Below are positions 52,716-59,195 of a DNA stretch of 64,000 nucleotides, one piece after another. The DNA is from a virus. The position numbers were made by a program, and so were the translations under genes. The stretch spans positions 40,112 through 104,111 of IMG/VR virus record IMGVR_UViG_3300009182_003747. One strand, 5' to 3'. A model generated the notes under the pieces. The model worked only from the letters and a program-made list of their open reading frames with translations, was not told where the DNA came from and searched no databases. The first letter of the stretch is position 1; every line of letters starts with the position of its first letter.

Positions 52716-52807
52716 TGGTAGGCGTGGAGGGATTCGAACCCCCTCGAGAACGGTAATCTGCCGCTGAAAGGCTTATAAGGCCTCCCTGTGTACCAACACC
52801 CACGCCT
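52716..52807 (-). tRNA. tRNA with UAU anticodon by simple folding, long variable arm (isotype uncertain)
   Basis: 92 bases on the minus strand. Acceptor AGGCGTG/CACGCCT pairs fully, discriminator A, and CCA is encoded. T-arm GGGGG-TTCGAAT-CCCTC is normal. Anticodon stem GAGGC/GCCTT closes loop CTTATAA, giving UAU, which would read the Ile codon AUA. The variable region is 24 bases with its own GCGG/CCGT hairpin, a class II trait not expected of tRNA-Ile, and the D region is 3 bases short with G at position 8. It could be a divergent or decaying tRNA. Confidence 0.75.
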
Positions 52808-52812
52808 ATGAT

Positions 52813-52888
52813 TGGCGATCACCAAGGGACTCGAACCCCTAACCTAGAGAGTAGAAATCTCTTGCTCTTCCAGTTGAGCTAGGTGACC
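52813..52888 (-). tRNA. tRNA-Arg (UCU)
   Basis: 76 bases on the minus strand. Acceptor GGTCACC pairs with GGTGATC (one G-T), discriminator G, and CCA is encoded. D-stem GCTC/GAGC, anticodon stem AGAGA/TCTCT with loop TTTCTAC giving UCU, and T-arm AGGGG-TTCGAGT-CCCTT. It reads AGA, a codon this phage uses often. It is 5 bases from the UAU tRNA. Confidence 0.93.
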
Positions 52889-52895
52889 AATTAAA

Positions 52896-53111
52896 TTATT
52901 TTTTGTCAATAAATGCTTTTAACTCTTCTGCCAATAAAATAATATCCGATTTGCTTGGATATTTCAAAGCATTCATAGCAGCAATTCGATTTGGGGAATT
53001 TGGTTCGGTTGTATCTCTGATACGTTCCATGGCCGCAAAATATTCACCAGTTAACTGGCTTTGCGCATAATGAAGAAGATCAAAACGAATTTCAAATGGT
53101 GTTTTTGTCAT
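52896..53111 (-). CDS. Small conserved phage protein, 71 aa
   Basis: ATG 53111 is preferred because AGGAGA lies 9 bases upstream and the protein then starts MTKTPFEIRFDLLHYAQSQL, a form seen in other T4-like phages; the longer frame to 53171 runs into the tmRNA tag region. Helical and charged, with no enzyme motif. It lies between the tmRNA and the tRNAs, in the same direction, and may be on the tmRNA transcript. Function unknown. Confidence 0.68.
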   Translation of the reverse strand: MTKTPFEIRFDLLHYAQSQLTGEYFAAMERIRDTTEPNSPNRIAAMNALKYPSKSDIILLAEELKAFIDKK

Positions 53112-53154
53112 AGTAGTCTCCTGTGTCTGTGTTTGTGTAGTGAGTCCGTTATTT

Positions 53155-53452
53155 GATAGGGTGCAACTCATACCCCAGACTTATCTTTTAAGCAGCAATT
53201 TTCATTGCGGAATAATTAATATTGTCATTATGTGCTTTTTTTGCAGATAACTTATTTATGCAGTCGTCTCGGTCCGCTTTTAACACACCTGTCGATCCTA
53301 TTTCGCCCCCATCAAAGATACATCGGGTGTTCGGAGAAACCTATTACACCATATTTGTTCCGACTATGGAGACCGATGTATCCATGGTGGAGGCGGCGGG
53401 TACCGCCCCCGCGTCCAGTATGTCTATTCTGCTTTCGTCATCAACAACAGCA
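53155..53452 (-). ncRNA. ssrA: Circularly permuted (two-piece) tmRNA
   Basis: Minus strand, in order. Acceptor piece (about 53452-53385): CTGGAC, T-stem GCGGG/CCCGC with loop GGCGGTA, acceptor CGCCTCC and A-CCA (CCA 53387-53385). Intervening segment (53384-53311): arms GATACATCGG and CCGATGTATC pair perfectly. Coding piece from 53310: GGGGGCG pairs with CGCCTCC including the G3-U70 alanine identity pair, then a D-loop-like GGATCGACAGG; CAGGTGTG can pair with CATACTG as helix P2. Resume codon GCA at 53244 follows TTATCT (U and A at -5/-4). Tag AKKAHNDNINYSAMKIAA, stop TAA 53190-53188. A hairpin (53185-53155) follows. Rescues stalled ribosomes and tags the nascent chain. Exact mature ends are estimated. 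Confidence 0.9.
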
Positions 53453-53457
53453 TATAT

Positions 53458-53488
53458 TATTTATACCACGTTTTAGATTATTTGTCAA
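53458..53488 (-). promoter_or_regulatory. Overlapping host-type and late promoters of the tmRNA
   Basis: Minus strand: TTGACA (53488-53483), 17-base spacer, TATAAA (53465-53460), and the same bases form an exact late box TATAAATA (53465-53458). Both would start transcription near 53450, at the 5' side of the acceptor piece. It overlaps the end of the upstream gene. Confidence 0.82.
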
Positions 53489-53909
53489 TAACTAAATCAG
53501 GTCCTACTACATTAATTTTAACTAGTCGAGTAATGTTGAGATCTTTGCCGCCCCAGCGAGTGTACTCACGACCGCCGTCGACAAATACGGAATTGTCTGG
53601 ACTGCCGCGATAGTCGTGACGGAATCGACTGTAGATCACGTCACCGTTGTCAGCTACTATGCCATCGAACGGCTCGGTTGCAGAGTCGGCTTTGCAGATC
53701 ATCACATCTTTATCATAGACATACATGCCGAAGTAGTTAGACATCTCAGGAGGTGGGTGCGGTTGGTAGAACACGGCGGCTGGTTGATAGCTCCACCCGC
53801 CGTCTTTCGTCTTGAGACTGGAGTCACAGACATACTTGGCGCGATACGTCTCCTCGATCTTCTCGATAGACTCTTTAGGAAAGACGATAGACTCATTTAG
53901 GATCTTCAT
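53478..53909 (-). CDS. Hypothetical protein, 143 aa
   Basis: Not a recognised family. A soluble alpha/beta protein: MKILNESIVFPKESIEKIEE start, then a strand-rich part with PAAVFYQPHPPPEMSNYFGM, IVADNGDVIYSRFRHDYRG and GGREYTRWGGKDLN. The aromatic and Asp/Arg content could suit a small-molecule or nucleic-acid binding role, but nothing is diagnostic. One base separates it from the upstream 366-aa gene. Its last codons overlap the tmRNA promoter. Confidence 0.65.
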   Translation of the reverse strand: MKILNESIVFPKESIEKIEETYRAKYVCDSSLKTKDGGWSYQPAAVFYQPHPPPEMSNYFGMYVYDKDVMICKADSATEPFDGIVADNGDVIYSRFRHDYRGSPDNSVFVDGGREYTRWGGKDLNITRLVKINVVGPDLVIDK

Positions 53910-53910
53910 G

Positions 53911-55011
53911 TCAGATAACTTTCAGTAAGATTGTGTTCTCATTGATGCGAGGATTGAACGTATTAGACTTAAGATCTGCTAGGACTTTCTTAAGTCCGGC
54001 CTTGGTTGCCTTGGCTACGGCGTCTGCGACCACAGCCGTCTTACGACCAGTCTTATAGCTCGCGGACTGAGTCTCGTCGAACGCAGCGATAGTCGTGCCC
54101 TTGACTTTAAGACCACCTCGGTCTAGCGCCCGGAAGATCGTGATGATACCGTACTTAGAGTTGAAAGCCCAGAGCTCTTGTGCGCCGATGATCTTCTGTG
54201 GATCTACAGACGCCAGCTTGTACTCGGCGGACTCTTTCTGATACTTAAAGTTCTTAAGCATCTTATCGACAGATACAGGCCGCGGCTTGCGCACTGCGCG
54301 GGTCTTCTTGGTCACACTGCCGTAGCGCTCTGCGTCTTCTACTAGCTGAAGATAGAAACTCATTCGAGTCTTGAGCTTGGCTTTATTCCAGTTCTCATAC
54401 CCATCGATATTACCCGACACGGCGTCGATGAATTCATTTAAGACCGGCGCGTAGTACTCAACGATCTTACTCGCGTACATAGCTGGGATCTCATTCTTCT
54501 GCAGCCACGTATAGAGTGAGAAGGGCTCGTCTTTGTCGATGAGCTCCTCGATATCACCTATGATTTCATAGCCGCGCTCCTTGATGCGATCTTGAATAGA
54601 AGGCTTGTCTGCCTTAGGCTTATCTTTAGGCTCTTCTGGAGTCACTTTCTTGATAGACTCGATGATCATCTCGAGAGAGCGATCGCTGATCTTAGTTCCG
54701 GTGCGTGTTGCGATACGGCAGTTCCACGCCGCGGTGAATGGAATCCAGTTATCAGGAATAAGCGATACAGACTTTACTAGAGCGGCCTGATGCTGAGACA
54801 GATAGTCCACCAGATAGTCGCGTGCGTCGTCTTTAGAAGCCATAGAGCCGTACCATGAGTAGGCTCGCGCATAGTCAGATACGGACTTGATCTTAGCTGA
54901 ATCCGGCTCGTCGCCGAGGTACTTGAAGTTAACGAGATATGCCTCGGACCGAGTAATCTTTGGCTTCTTGGTATTTCTACCCTTATTCAGAAGCTTGCTT
55001 TTTACTGCCAT
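53911..55011 (-). CDS. Hypothetical conserved phage protein, 366 aa
   Basis: A basic, mainly helical protein starting MAVKSKLLNKGRNTKKPKIT. Features seen: RAYSWYGSMASKDDARDYL (about 48-66), a Lys/Pro linker EEPKDKPKADKPS (about 125-138), TKKTRAVRKPRPVSVDKMLK (about 233-252), and a C-terminal part with LWAFNSKYGIITIFRALDRGG and VADAVAKATKAGLKKVLADL. The basic character suggests nucleic-acid binding; no family or catalytic site is recognised. It overlaps a small upstream membrane ORF by 29 bases. Confidence 0.7.
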   Translation of the reverse strand: MAVKSKLLNKGRNTKKPKITRSEAYLVNFKYLGDEPDSAKIKSVSDYARAYSWYGSMASKDDARDYLVDYLSQHQAALVKSVSLIPDNWIPFTAAWNCRIATRTGTKISDRSLEMIIESIKKVTPEEPKDKPKADKPSIQDRIKERGYEIIGDIEELIDKDEPFSLYTWLQKNEIPAMYASKIVEYYAPVLNEFIDAVSGNIDGYENWNKAKLKTRMSFYLQLVEDAERYGSVTKKTRAVRKPRPVSVDKMLKNFKYQKESAEYKLASVDPQKIIGAQELWAFNSKYGIITIFRALDRGGLKVKGTTIAAFDETQSASYKTGRKTAVVADAVAKATKAGLKKVLADLKSNTFNPRINENTILLKVI

Positions 55012-55141
55012 TTAATAACTCCATTGCAAATTTAGGGTTTACGATACCCGCGACTATGAGCATAAGTCCGAGGAATACCACGAGGAGGCGTGCTGCCACC
55101 TCGCAGTAGACTATGTGAAGGGCTTGAGATATCTCGCTCAT
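54983..55141 (-). CDS. Small single-TM protein, 52 aa
   Basis: Reads from ATG 55141, overlapping the stop of the DUF932-type gene as ATGA, to TAA 54983, overlapping the start of the 366-aa gene by 29 bases. The protein starts MSEISQALHIVYCEVAA and has one membrane segment (LLVVFLGLMLIVAGIV, about 19-34) followed by a short basic tail. The precise stop/start overlap and clean TM segment support a real gene filling the gap. Family unknown. Confidence 0.55.
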   Translation of the reverse strand: MSEISQALHIVYCEVAARLLVVFLGLMLIVAGIVNPKFAMELLNGSKKQASE

Positions 55142-56100
55142 GCCGCGTCGGCGAACTCAATCGCCGTCTCAAGCGCCTTGATCTTGAGGTTCTTGTTTCC
55201 GCCGTACCAAGCTGACTGGAGACGGGTGTCGCGCGAGCGACCGAGTGTGTGGTCGGTCATGTACGTGACGGTGTTGAACGCCTGCCACCAGGTGCCCTCA
55301 CCCATGTCAGCGCCAGGCTGTGTGTACATGTAGATGAGTGCGTCGGCTGCATTGCGCGACATCTCTTTCTTGGTGTCTTCCTTAGGGCGGTTGAGCGGGA
55401 AGATCGACTTGAAGTAGTCGACGATGTTGTTACCATTGTAGCGCTTGGTGCCGAGGTACTCAGCCATCTCCTTGTACTTAGCCATCTTCTCGTGTGCTAC
55501 GCCAAGCATAACCTTGACGCTCTCTGGATCGAACTTCTTGCGATGAGAGATCTTCACCATGTTCTGAACGCGAGCGTTAAGCGAGGCAGTAAGCGTGTTG
55601 TTGCATACCACGCGGATAGGCGAGAAGCGTACGTCGGTAGCGAAGCCAAAGCGGTGGAAGTTAGTAAAGAGGAGATAAGAGTCGACGACGTCCTTGCCAC
55701 CAAAGAGCTCAAATGACTCCTTGACTTTTGCAAGACCCCAGACAATCTGGCCGTCGCGCAGGGAGCCGGCTGTTTCCATGGACATGTCACCTGCCATAAC
55801 GAAGTCGTTGAAGAACTCAAACGCCTCTTCGTTCTGGATTGGATTCCAATCTTCAGAAACGACGTCCAGTACCGAGTCATCGAGAGAGCGAACGAGTGCC
55901 GACTGTCCGATAGCGATCTTCTTGCCGTTGATCTCCGCGTAGGCGGGAATCTTCTCGACGGTCCAGTCGAGGCCAGCAGCCTCGAGCATCTGGACTGGTG
56001 TTAAGTCTGCTGGTACCTTCGTACCGAGACCATGCCAAGGCGTCTCACCCGTGTAAGCCATCTGAGCCTTGCCGTTAATTTCTTCAATCATGTGTGCCAT
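55138..56100 (-). CDS. DUF932-type phage/plasmid-like protein (TIGR03299)
   Basis: A 320-aa member of the phage/plasmid-like family. Conserved signature parts: PWHGLGTKVPADLTPVQMLEAAGLDW near the start (two blocks, residues 21-46), NPIQNEEAFEFFNDFV (about 86-101), NFHRFGFATDVRFSPIRVVCNNTL (about 147-170) and a C-terminal GTWWQAFNTVTYMTDH. Widespread on phages and plasmids; biochemical role not established. A TTGACA/TAATAT promoter lies 53 bases upstream, so it has its own early-type transcript. Confidence 0.88.
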   Translation of the reverse strand: MAHMIEEINGKAQMAYTGETPWHGLGTKVPADLTPVQMLEAAGLDWTVEKIPAYAEINGKKIAIGQSALVRSLDDSVLDVVSEDWNPIQNEEAFEFFNDFVMAGDMSMETAGSLRDGQIVWGLAKVKESFELFGGKDVVDSYLLFTNFHRFGFATDVRFSPIRVVCNNTLTASLNARVQNMVKISHRKKFDPESVKVMLGVAHEKMAKYKEMAEYLGTKRYNGNNIVDYFKSIFPLNRPKEDTKKEMSRNAADALIYMYTQPGADMGEGTWWQAFNTVTYMTDHTLGRSRDTRLQSAWYGGNKNLKIKALETAIEFADAA

Positions 56101-56152
56101 TATATAGATCCTTGAGTTTGGTTTTGATTTGCTGTATTCATATTATATTAAG

Positions 56153-56181
56153 ATATTATCATAAGAAAGATTATTTGTCAA
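56153..56181 (-). promoter_or_regulatory. Host-type promoter for the DUF932-type gene
   Basis: Minus strand TTGACA (56181-56176), 17-base spacer, TAATAT (56158-56153), in the gap before ATG 56100. The -35 overlaps the stop of the SprT-like gene. Confidence 0.75.
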
Positions 56182-56650
56182 CCCTCCTACTCAACTTTTT
56201 TTGATCACGATTCCAGGCGAAGTAATCAGATGCCAGCTTATCCTGCATGGCGTAGGCCTCTACTTCCCATGGTAGATCGCGATAGGGAGTATCAGGGGAT
56301 ACTGGGGAACCATGCCAGTGGGCGTCTTTACGAACGTACTCCTTGAGTTCGTTCTTTGCCCACTGCTTTATGTGCACCATCTCGTGTGCCAGAGTGCGAA
56401 TCATTGCAATACGTCCGAGAGAAGCTTCAAGCTCGATCTCAAACTCACGTGGACGAGCGTGGTCGTCAATTGGAACGCACCATGCAAAAACATTATCGAG
56501 CTTCATGAGGTTCTTACGGATCTTGATGAACGTAAGAACTTTTATTGACAGCCTAGGTGTCAATAATTTGTCAGCAAAGAAGTTCACTGCCTGTCGAATC
56601 TCAGCGCGGGTTATCTTCGTCGGTGAAGAACCTAGAATCTTAACTCTCAT
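56171..56650 (-). CDS. SprT-like zinc metalloprotease
   Basis: 159 aa with the zinc motif HEMVH at residues 89-93 (H89, E90, H93) preceded by the helix RIAMIRTLAHE and followed about 35 residues later by the conserved RDLPWEVEAYAMQD, where Glu may be the third ligand. This is the compact SprT-like layout found in many phages. Host SprT/Spartan proteases act on DNA-bound proteins; the phage role is unknown. An AGGAGAT ribosome site and a TTGACA-17-TATTAT promoter lie upstream. Confidence 0.85.
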   Translation of the reverse strand: MRVKILGSSPTKITRAEIRQAVNFFADKLLTPRLSIKVLTFIKIRKNLMKLDNVFAWCVPIDDHARPREFEIELEASLGRIAMIRTLAHEMVHIKQWAKNELKEYVRKDAHWHGSPVSPDTPYRDLPWEVEAYAMQDKLASDYFAWNRDQKKLSRRVDK

Positions 56651-56675
56651 GTGATCTCCTATTGATTATAGGATT

Positions 56676-56704
56676 ATAATATCATAAAAAAGAATTATTG
56701 TCAA
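56676..56704 (-). promoter_or_regulatory. Host-type promoter for the SprT-like gene
   Basis: Minus strand TTGACA (56704-56699), 17-base spacer, TATTAT (56681-56676), 26 bases before ATG 56650, in a 58-base gap with no other feature. Confidence 0.78.
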
Positions 56705-56708
56705 CCCC

Positions 56709-56924
56709 TTATTTATGATCAGAAGTACATCTCTCTAGCTCTCTTTCATACCAGTCGATTGTCTTCCTGAGTTGGAGCTTCTCGTACTTCATCTCTTTTA
56801 TCTTATCGTAAGACGTATTAGACTGAGAGTCAATAATTTTCTGGTCCAAATCCCGATGGGACTGGACCAGATGCTCCAAGTGTCTCTGCATGGCCCTTAT
56901 CTTTGGGCTGGTTGTATCTTTCAT
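56709..56924 (-). CDS. DUF465/YdcH-like small coiled-coil protein
   Basis: 71 aa. HLEHLVQSHRDLDQKIID (residues 15-32) followed by a second helix (IKEMKYEKLQLRKTIDWYE) is the DUF465/YdcH pattern, a short antiparallel helical hairpin. ATGA overlap with the nuclease gene upstream. Function of the family is not known. Confidence 0.75.
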   Translation of the reverse strand: MKDTTSPKIRAMQRHLEHLVQSHRDLDQKIIDSQSNTSYDKIKEMKYEKLQLRKTIDWYERELERCTSDHK

Positions 56925-57607
56925 CCAAATAACTCCCTTACTCTGCCTGTATATAGGGACTTCTGCTTCTTAAACACCAGTGGTTCTGGGGCGTCGTCTA
57001 CCATAATTATGATGACGATCTGCGGTACCTGAATTCCATGTCTCTCTTCTGCCATGAGCGCATAGCACGTGGCCTGAAGAAAGTAGCTCTCGATCATGCT
57101 CTCTGTCTTATTGCCGCGAGAGGTCTTGAAGTCGATGATAGATGTCACACCGTCGTAGTCGGCAATAACGTCCGTCGCACCAGCCGTCTTTAACTCGTCA
57201 GAGTAGAGGAAGTGCTCGATCCCGTAGATGGTATCAACGTGCTCGTCTAGAACTCTCTTAGCCATCATAAAAGTCTCGACGTTGGCCGGCATGGCACCCT
57301 TCGTCCAGAACTGCTCGTTGAGGAGATATCTCTCCGCTATATCGTGAACTGCGGTACCACGACGAGCAGCGAGGTTAGAGACCTTAGCAGCCTCCACCTC
57401 GCCCACTCTCTTCTTCCAGTCCTCAAGACCCTTCTTGCTCAGCTTCTCGCCGAGAATGGTGGTCACAGACTTGTACGCTTGGCCTTCGGCGGTGACGTAG
57501 TGTCTCTTTTCATCTATCTCAACACGCTCGAGCTCGATGCGCTCGAGCAGACTATGCGTGAAGATCTTCCCTTCGTTCCTTTTGACGGGTGTATCTGTCT
57601 TTAGCAA
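56921..57607 (-). CDS. PD-(D/E)XK nuclease (Cas4/RecB-like)
   Basis: 228 aa. Motifs in order: RRGTAVHDIAERYL (about 82-95, the RecB-family helix with His), TAGATDVIADYDG (about 140-152, first metal Asp), and IIDFKTSRGN (about 156-165, D-F-K = second acidic and catalytic Lys). A C-terminal helix MIESYFLQATCYALM supplies the Q-x3-Y motif. Probably a DNA exonuclease acting in replication or host DNA breakdown. The only start before motif I is TTG 57607, so the gene overlaps phoH by 56 bases; AAGGA lies upstream. Confidence 0.85.
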   Translation of the reverse strand: MLKTDTPVKRNEGKIFTHSLLERIELERVEIDEKRHYVTAEGQAYKSVTTILGEKLSKKGLEDWKKRVGEVEAAKVSNLAARRGTAVHDIAERYLLNEQFWTKGAMPANVETFMMAKRVLDEHVDTIYGIEHFLYSDELKTAGATDVIADYDGVTSIIDFKTSRGNKTESMIESYFLQATCYALMAEERHGIQVPQIVIIIMVDDAPEPLVFKKQKSLYTGRVRELFG

Positions 57608-58331
57608 TGATATATTCCTTCACCATTCTTGATCTAACAATATCTTGAATCTCAAATTCAATAAACTCAAAGGCCTTCATGGTCTTTATGATGTTTATAA
57701 AATCCCTCAGTCCTGACTTCTCTTGTTCACGAGTAAAGTCAGTCTGCCTAAAGTCACCTGAGAATATAATCCTGCAGTTGTCGCCGACTCGAGTTATAAT
57801 CGAGTCGATCTCATGGTACGTCATATTCTGAACTTCGTCAACTATTATTACGCAGTTGGATAGAGTTATACCTCTTATGTACGAGGTAGAGATGAACTCT
57901 ATGTAGTCCTTTGTCTTTAGCACCTCATACGCATCGCCACGACCAAACAACTCTGTGGCTATGGCCATATAAGGCGCCTCGTATACCTTTGACTTCTCTT
58001 TTGTGTTTCCAGGTAAGAAACCCATGTCTCTAGTAGGAACCGCGCTCCTTACTATGAATATCTTGTTGTACTTGTCGCTACCCGATGTCAGCTCTCTTAT
58101 TGAGAGATAAAGTGATAAAAACGTCTTACCAGTTCCGGCAATTCCATGGAGAAGTAAGTTCTTTCCATTTTCAAATGCCTCAAATGTTTTTCTTTGGTTC
58201 TCAGTTAGAGGATCTATATTCTTTAGCTTAAAATTAGATCTAAATCCCGTGTCTTGATTACCAAGCACTCCTTCCTGTCTTAAGATTCTTCTTTGTTTTT
58301 TTGTTAATCTCTGAGTGACAGTTTCTGACAT
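57552..58331 (-). CDS. phoH: PhoH-like ATPase
   Basis: 259 aa with Walker A GIAGTGKT (63-70), the PhoH segment IVRSAVPTRDMGFLPG (about 93-108) and Walker B VIIVDEVQNMT (about 157-167), then FSGDFRQTDF and the arginine-finger region. Common in T4-like marine phages; belongs to the RNA/DNA helicase-related P-loop group, with RNA-related function proposed but not proven. A small inverted repeat (CGCTCT/AGAGCG) spans the ribosome-site region upstream of ATG 58331. Confidence 0.92.
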   Translation of the reverse strand: MSETVTQRLTKKQRRILRQEGVLGNQDTGFRSNFKLKNIDPLTENQRKTFEAFENGKNLLLHGIAGTGKTFLSLYLSIRELTSGSDKYNKIFIVRSAVPTRDMGFLPGNTKEKSKVYEAPYMAIATELFGRGDAYEVLKTKDYIEFISTSYIRGITLSNCVIIVDEVQNMTYHEIDSIITRVGDNCRIIFSGDFRQTDFTREQEKSGLRDFINIIKTMKAFEFIEFEIQDIVRSRMVKEYIIAKDRYTRQKERREDLHA

Positions 58332-58358
58332 TTACGCTCTTTCTTATTAGAGCGCTCC

Positions 58359-58601
58359 CTAGAATGTGTTTACAGTAGACCTAGATATGCCTCTTGAGTT
58401 CTTCTTCTTAATATCCCTCAAGAGATCTCTAAATCCGTTATCTGGTTTTTGATTACCTCGTCCTGATACAATCATAGGAGCGCCGTTTACGAGTTGGGTT
58501 ATGCTGGGGTTATCCTTTAGATATTCATCCAGCTGCGACATAGACATAAACATAGTGTACTCTTCACCACTATCATTATTTAGAAATCCATAAGTTGGCA
58601 T
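58359..58601 (-). CDS. FmdB-like small conserved phage protein, 80 aa
   Basis: Starts MPTYGFLNNDSGEEYTMFMS, then QLDEYLKDNPSITQLVNGAP and a C-terminal PDNGFRDLLRDIKKKNSRG. This is the cyanophage-like version of the FmdB-type small protein that has lost the zinc Cys pairs (no Cys here). One-base overlap with the next upstream gene (TAATG). Function unknown. Confidence 0.75.
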   Translation of the reverse strand: MPTYGFLNNDSGEEYTMFMSMSQLDEYLKDNPSITQLVNGAPMIVSGRGNQKPDNGFRDLLRDIKKKNSRGISRSTVNTF

Positions 58602-58786
58602 TAGTATCCATAATCCTCATCATAATCAACAAGCCGGTCAACATTCTTCGTCTTGATTGCCTGTTGAAGGCGCTTCATTCTATTCTTACTCTTCTCACTT
58701 TTTAGCTTAGATATAGTCGTCTCTTCGCCGTCGTAGTACTTACGTTCTTCATAACGAAAATTAAAATTACGCTTTGTCTTGCTCAT
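58601..58786 (-). CDS. Small basic protein, 61 aa
   Basis: Highly charged (MSKTKRNFNFRYEERKYYD, then KLKSEKSKNRMKRLQQAIKTK and an acidic, Tyr-rich end). Probably nucleic-acid binding or intrinsically disordered. It overlaps the DUF6433 gene by 20 bases and the 80-aa gene by 1. Family not recognised. Confidence 0.6.
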   Translation of the reverse strand: MSKTKRNFNFRYEERKYYDGEETTISKLKSEKSKNRMKRLQQAIKTKNVDRLVDYDEDYGY

Positions 58787-59195
58787 TGATAAGCCCTGGA
58801 AATGCTTCTTTTACGATTGCCTCAGTTAATCCCTTATATGGGAGCTTCTTGTCCTTTATAGCCGCGAGTAGCTCTGCGTCTGCTGGTGCCAGCGACTCTA
58901 GTAGCTCAATGAACAGGGTCTCTCTCCTGAGCTGCTTTAGATTTGGATTACCGCCTTCTACAAAGAGATATAACTTTCTGATCTCAGAGTACAGAACGCT
59001 CTCTAGGTCTTCAAGATCATTCTTCTTGTATGGCACCTCGCCAGGAGGCAGAAGCCACTTGATATCCTTGCTATAGGCGCCCTGCAGGATAGTTCTAATG
59101 GCGTAGTTATCGTTCTGCCTTAGAGCTGCAATCTTTTCATCTTTGGTCTTTAGACTTGCGATCTTTCCTAAGATCTCAGCAATTCCTAGTTTCAT
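58767..59195 (-). CDS. DUF6433 family protein
   Basis: 142 aa. Conserved patterns: NDNYAIRTILQGAYSKDIKW, LLPPGEVPYKKNDLEDLESV, PNLKQLRRETLFIELLESL, and the end KDKKLPYKGLTEAIVKEAFPG. The family is almost limited to T4-like marine phages and usually lies beside RNase H, as here (shared base at 59195). Role unknown. Confidence 0.85.
   Translation of the reverse strand: MKLGIAEILGKIASLKTKDEKIAALRQNDNYAIRTILQGAYSKDIKWLLPPGEVPYKKNDLEDLESVLYSEIRKLYLFVEGGNPNLKQLRRETLFIELLESLAPADAELLAAIKDKKLPYKGLTEAIVKEAFPGLINEQDKA

Noticed and set aside
52904-52909. TTGACA on the minus strand before the tRNA-Arg
   Set aside because: At 17 bases the -10 position reads TCACCT, already inside the tRNA; no usable promoter.
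53222-53495. Two plus-strand frames of 84-87 codons in the gap between genes
   Set aside because: They are antisense to the tmRNA; their odd composition comes from the GC-rich acceptor/T-arm sequence and neither has a credible ribosome site.
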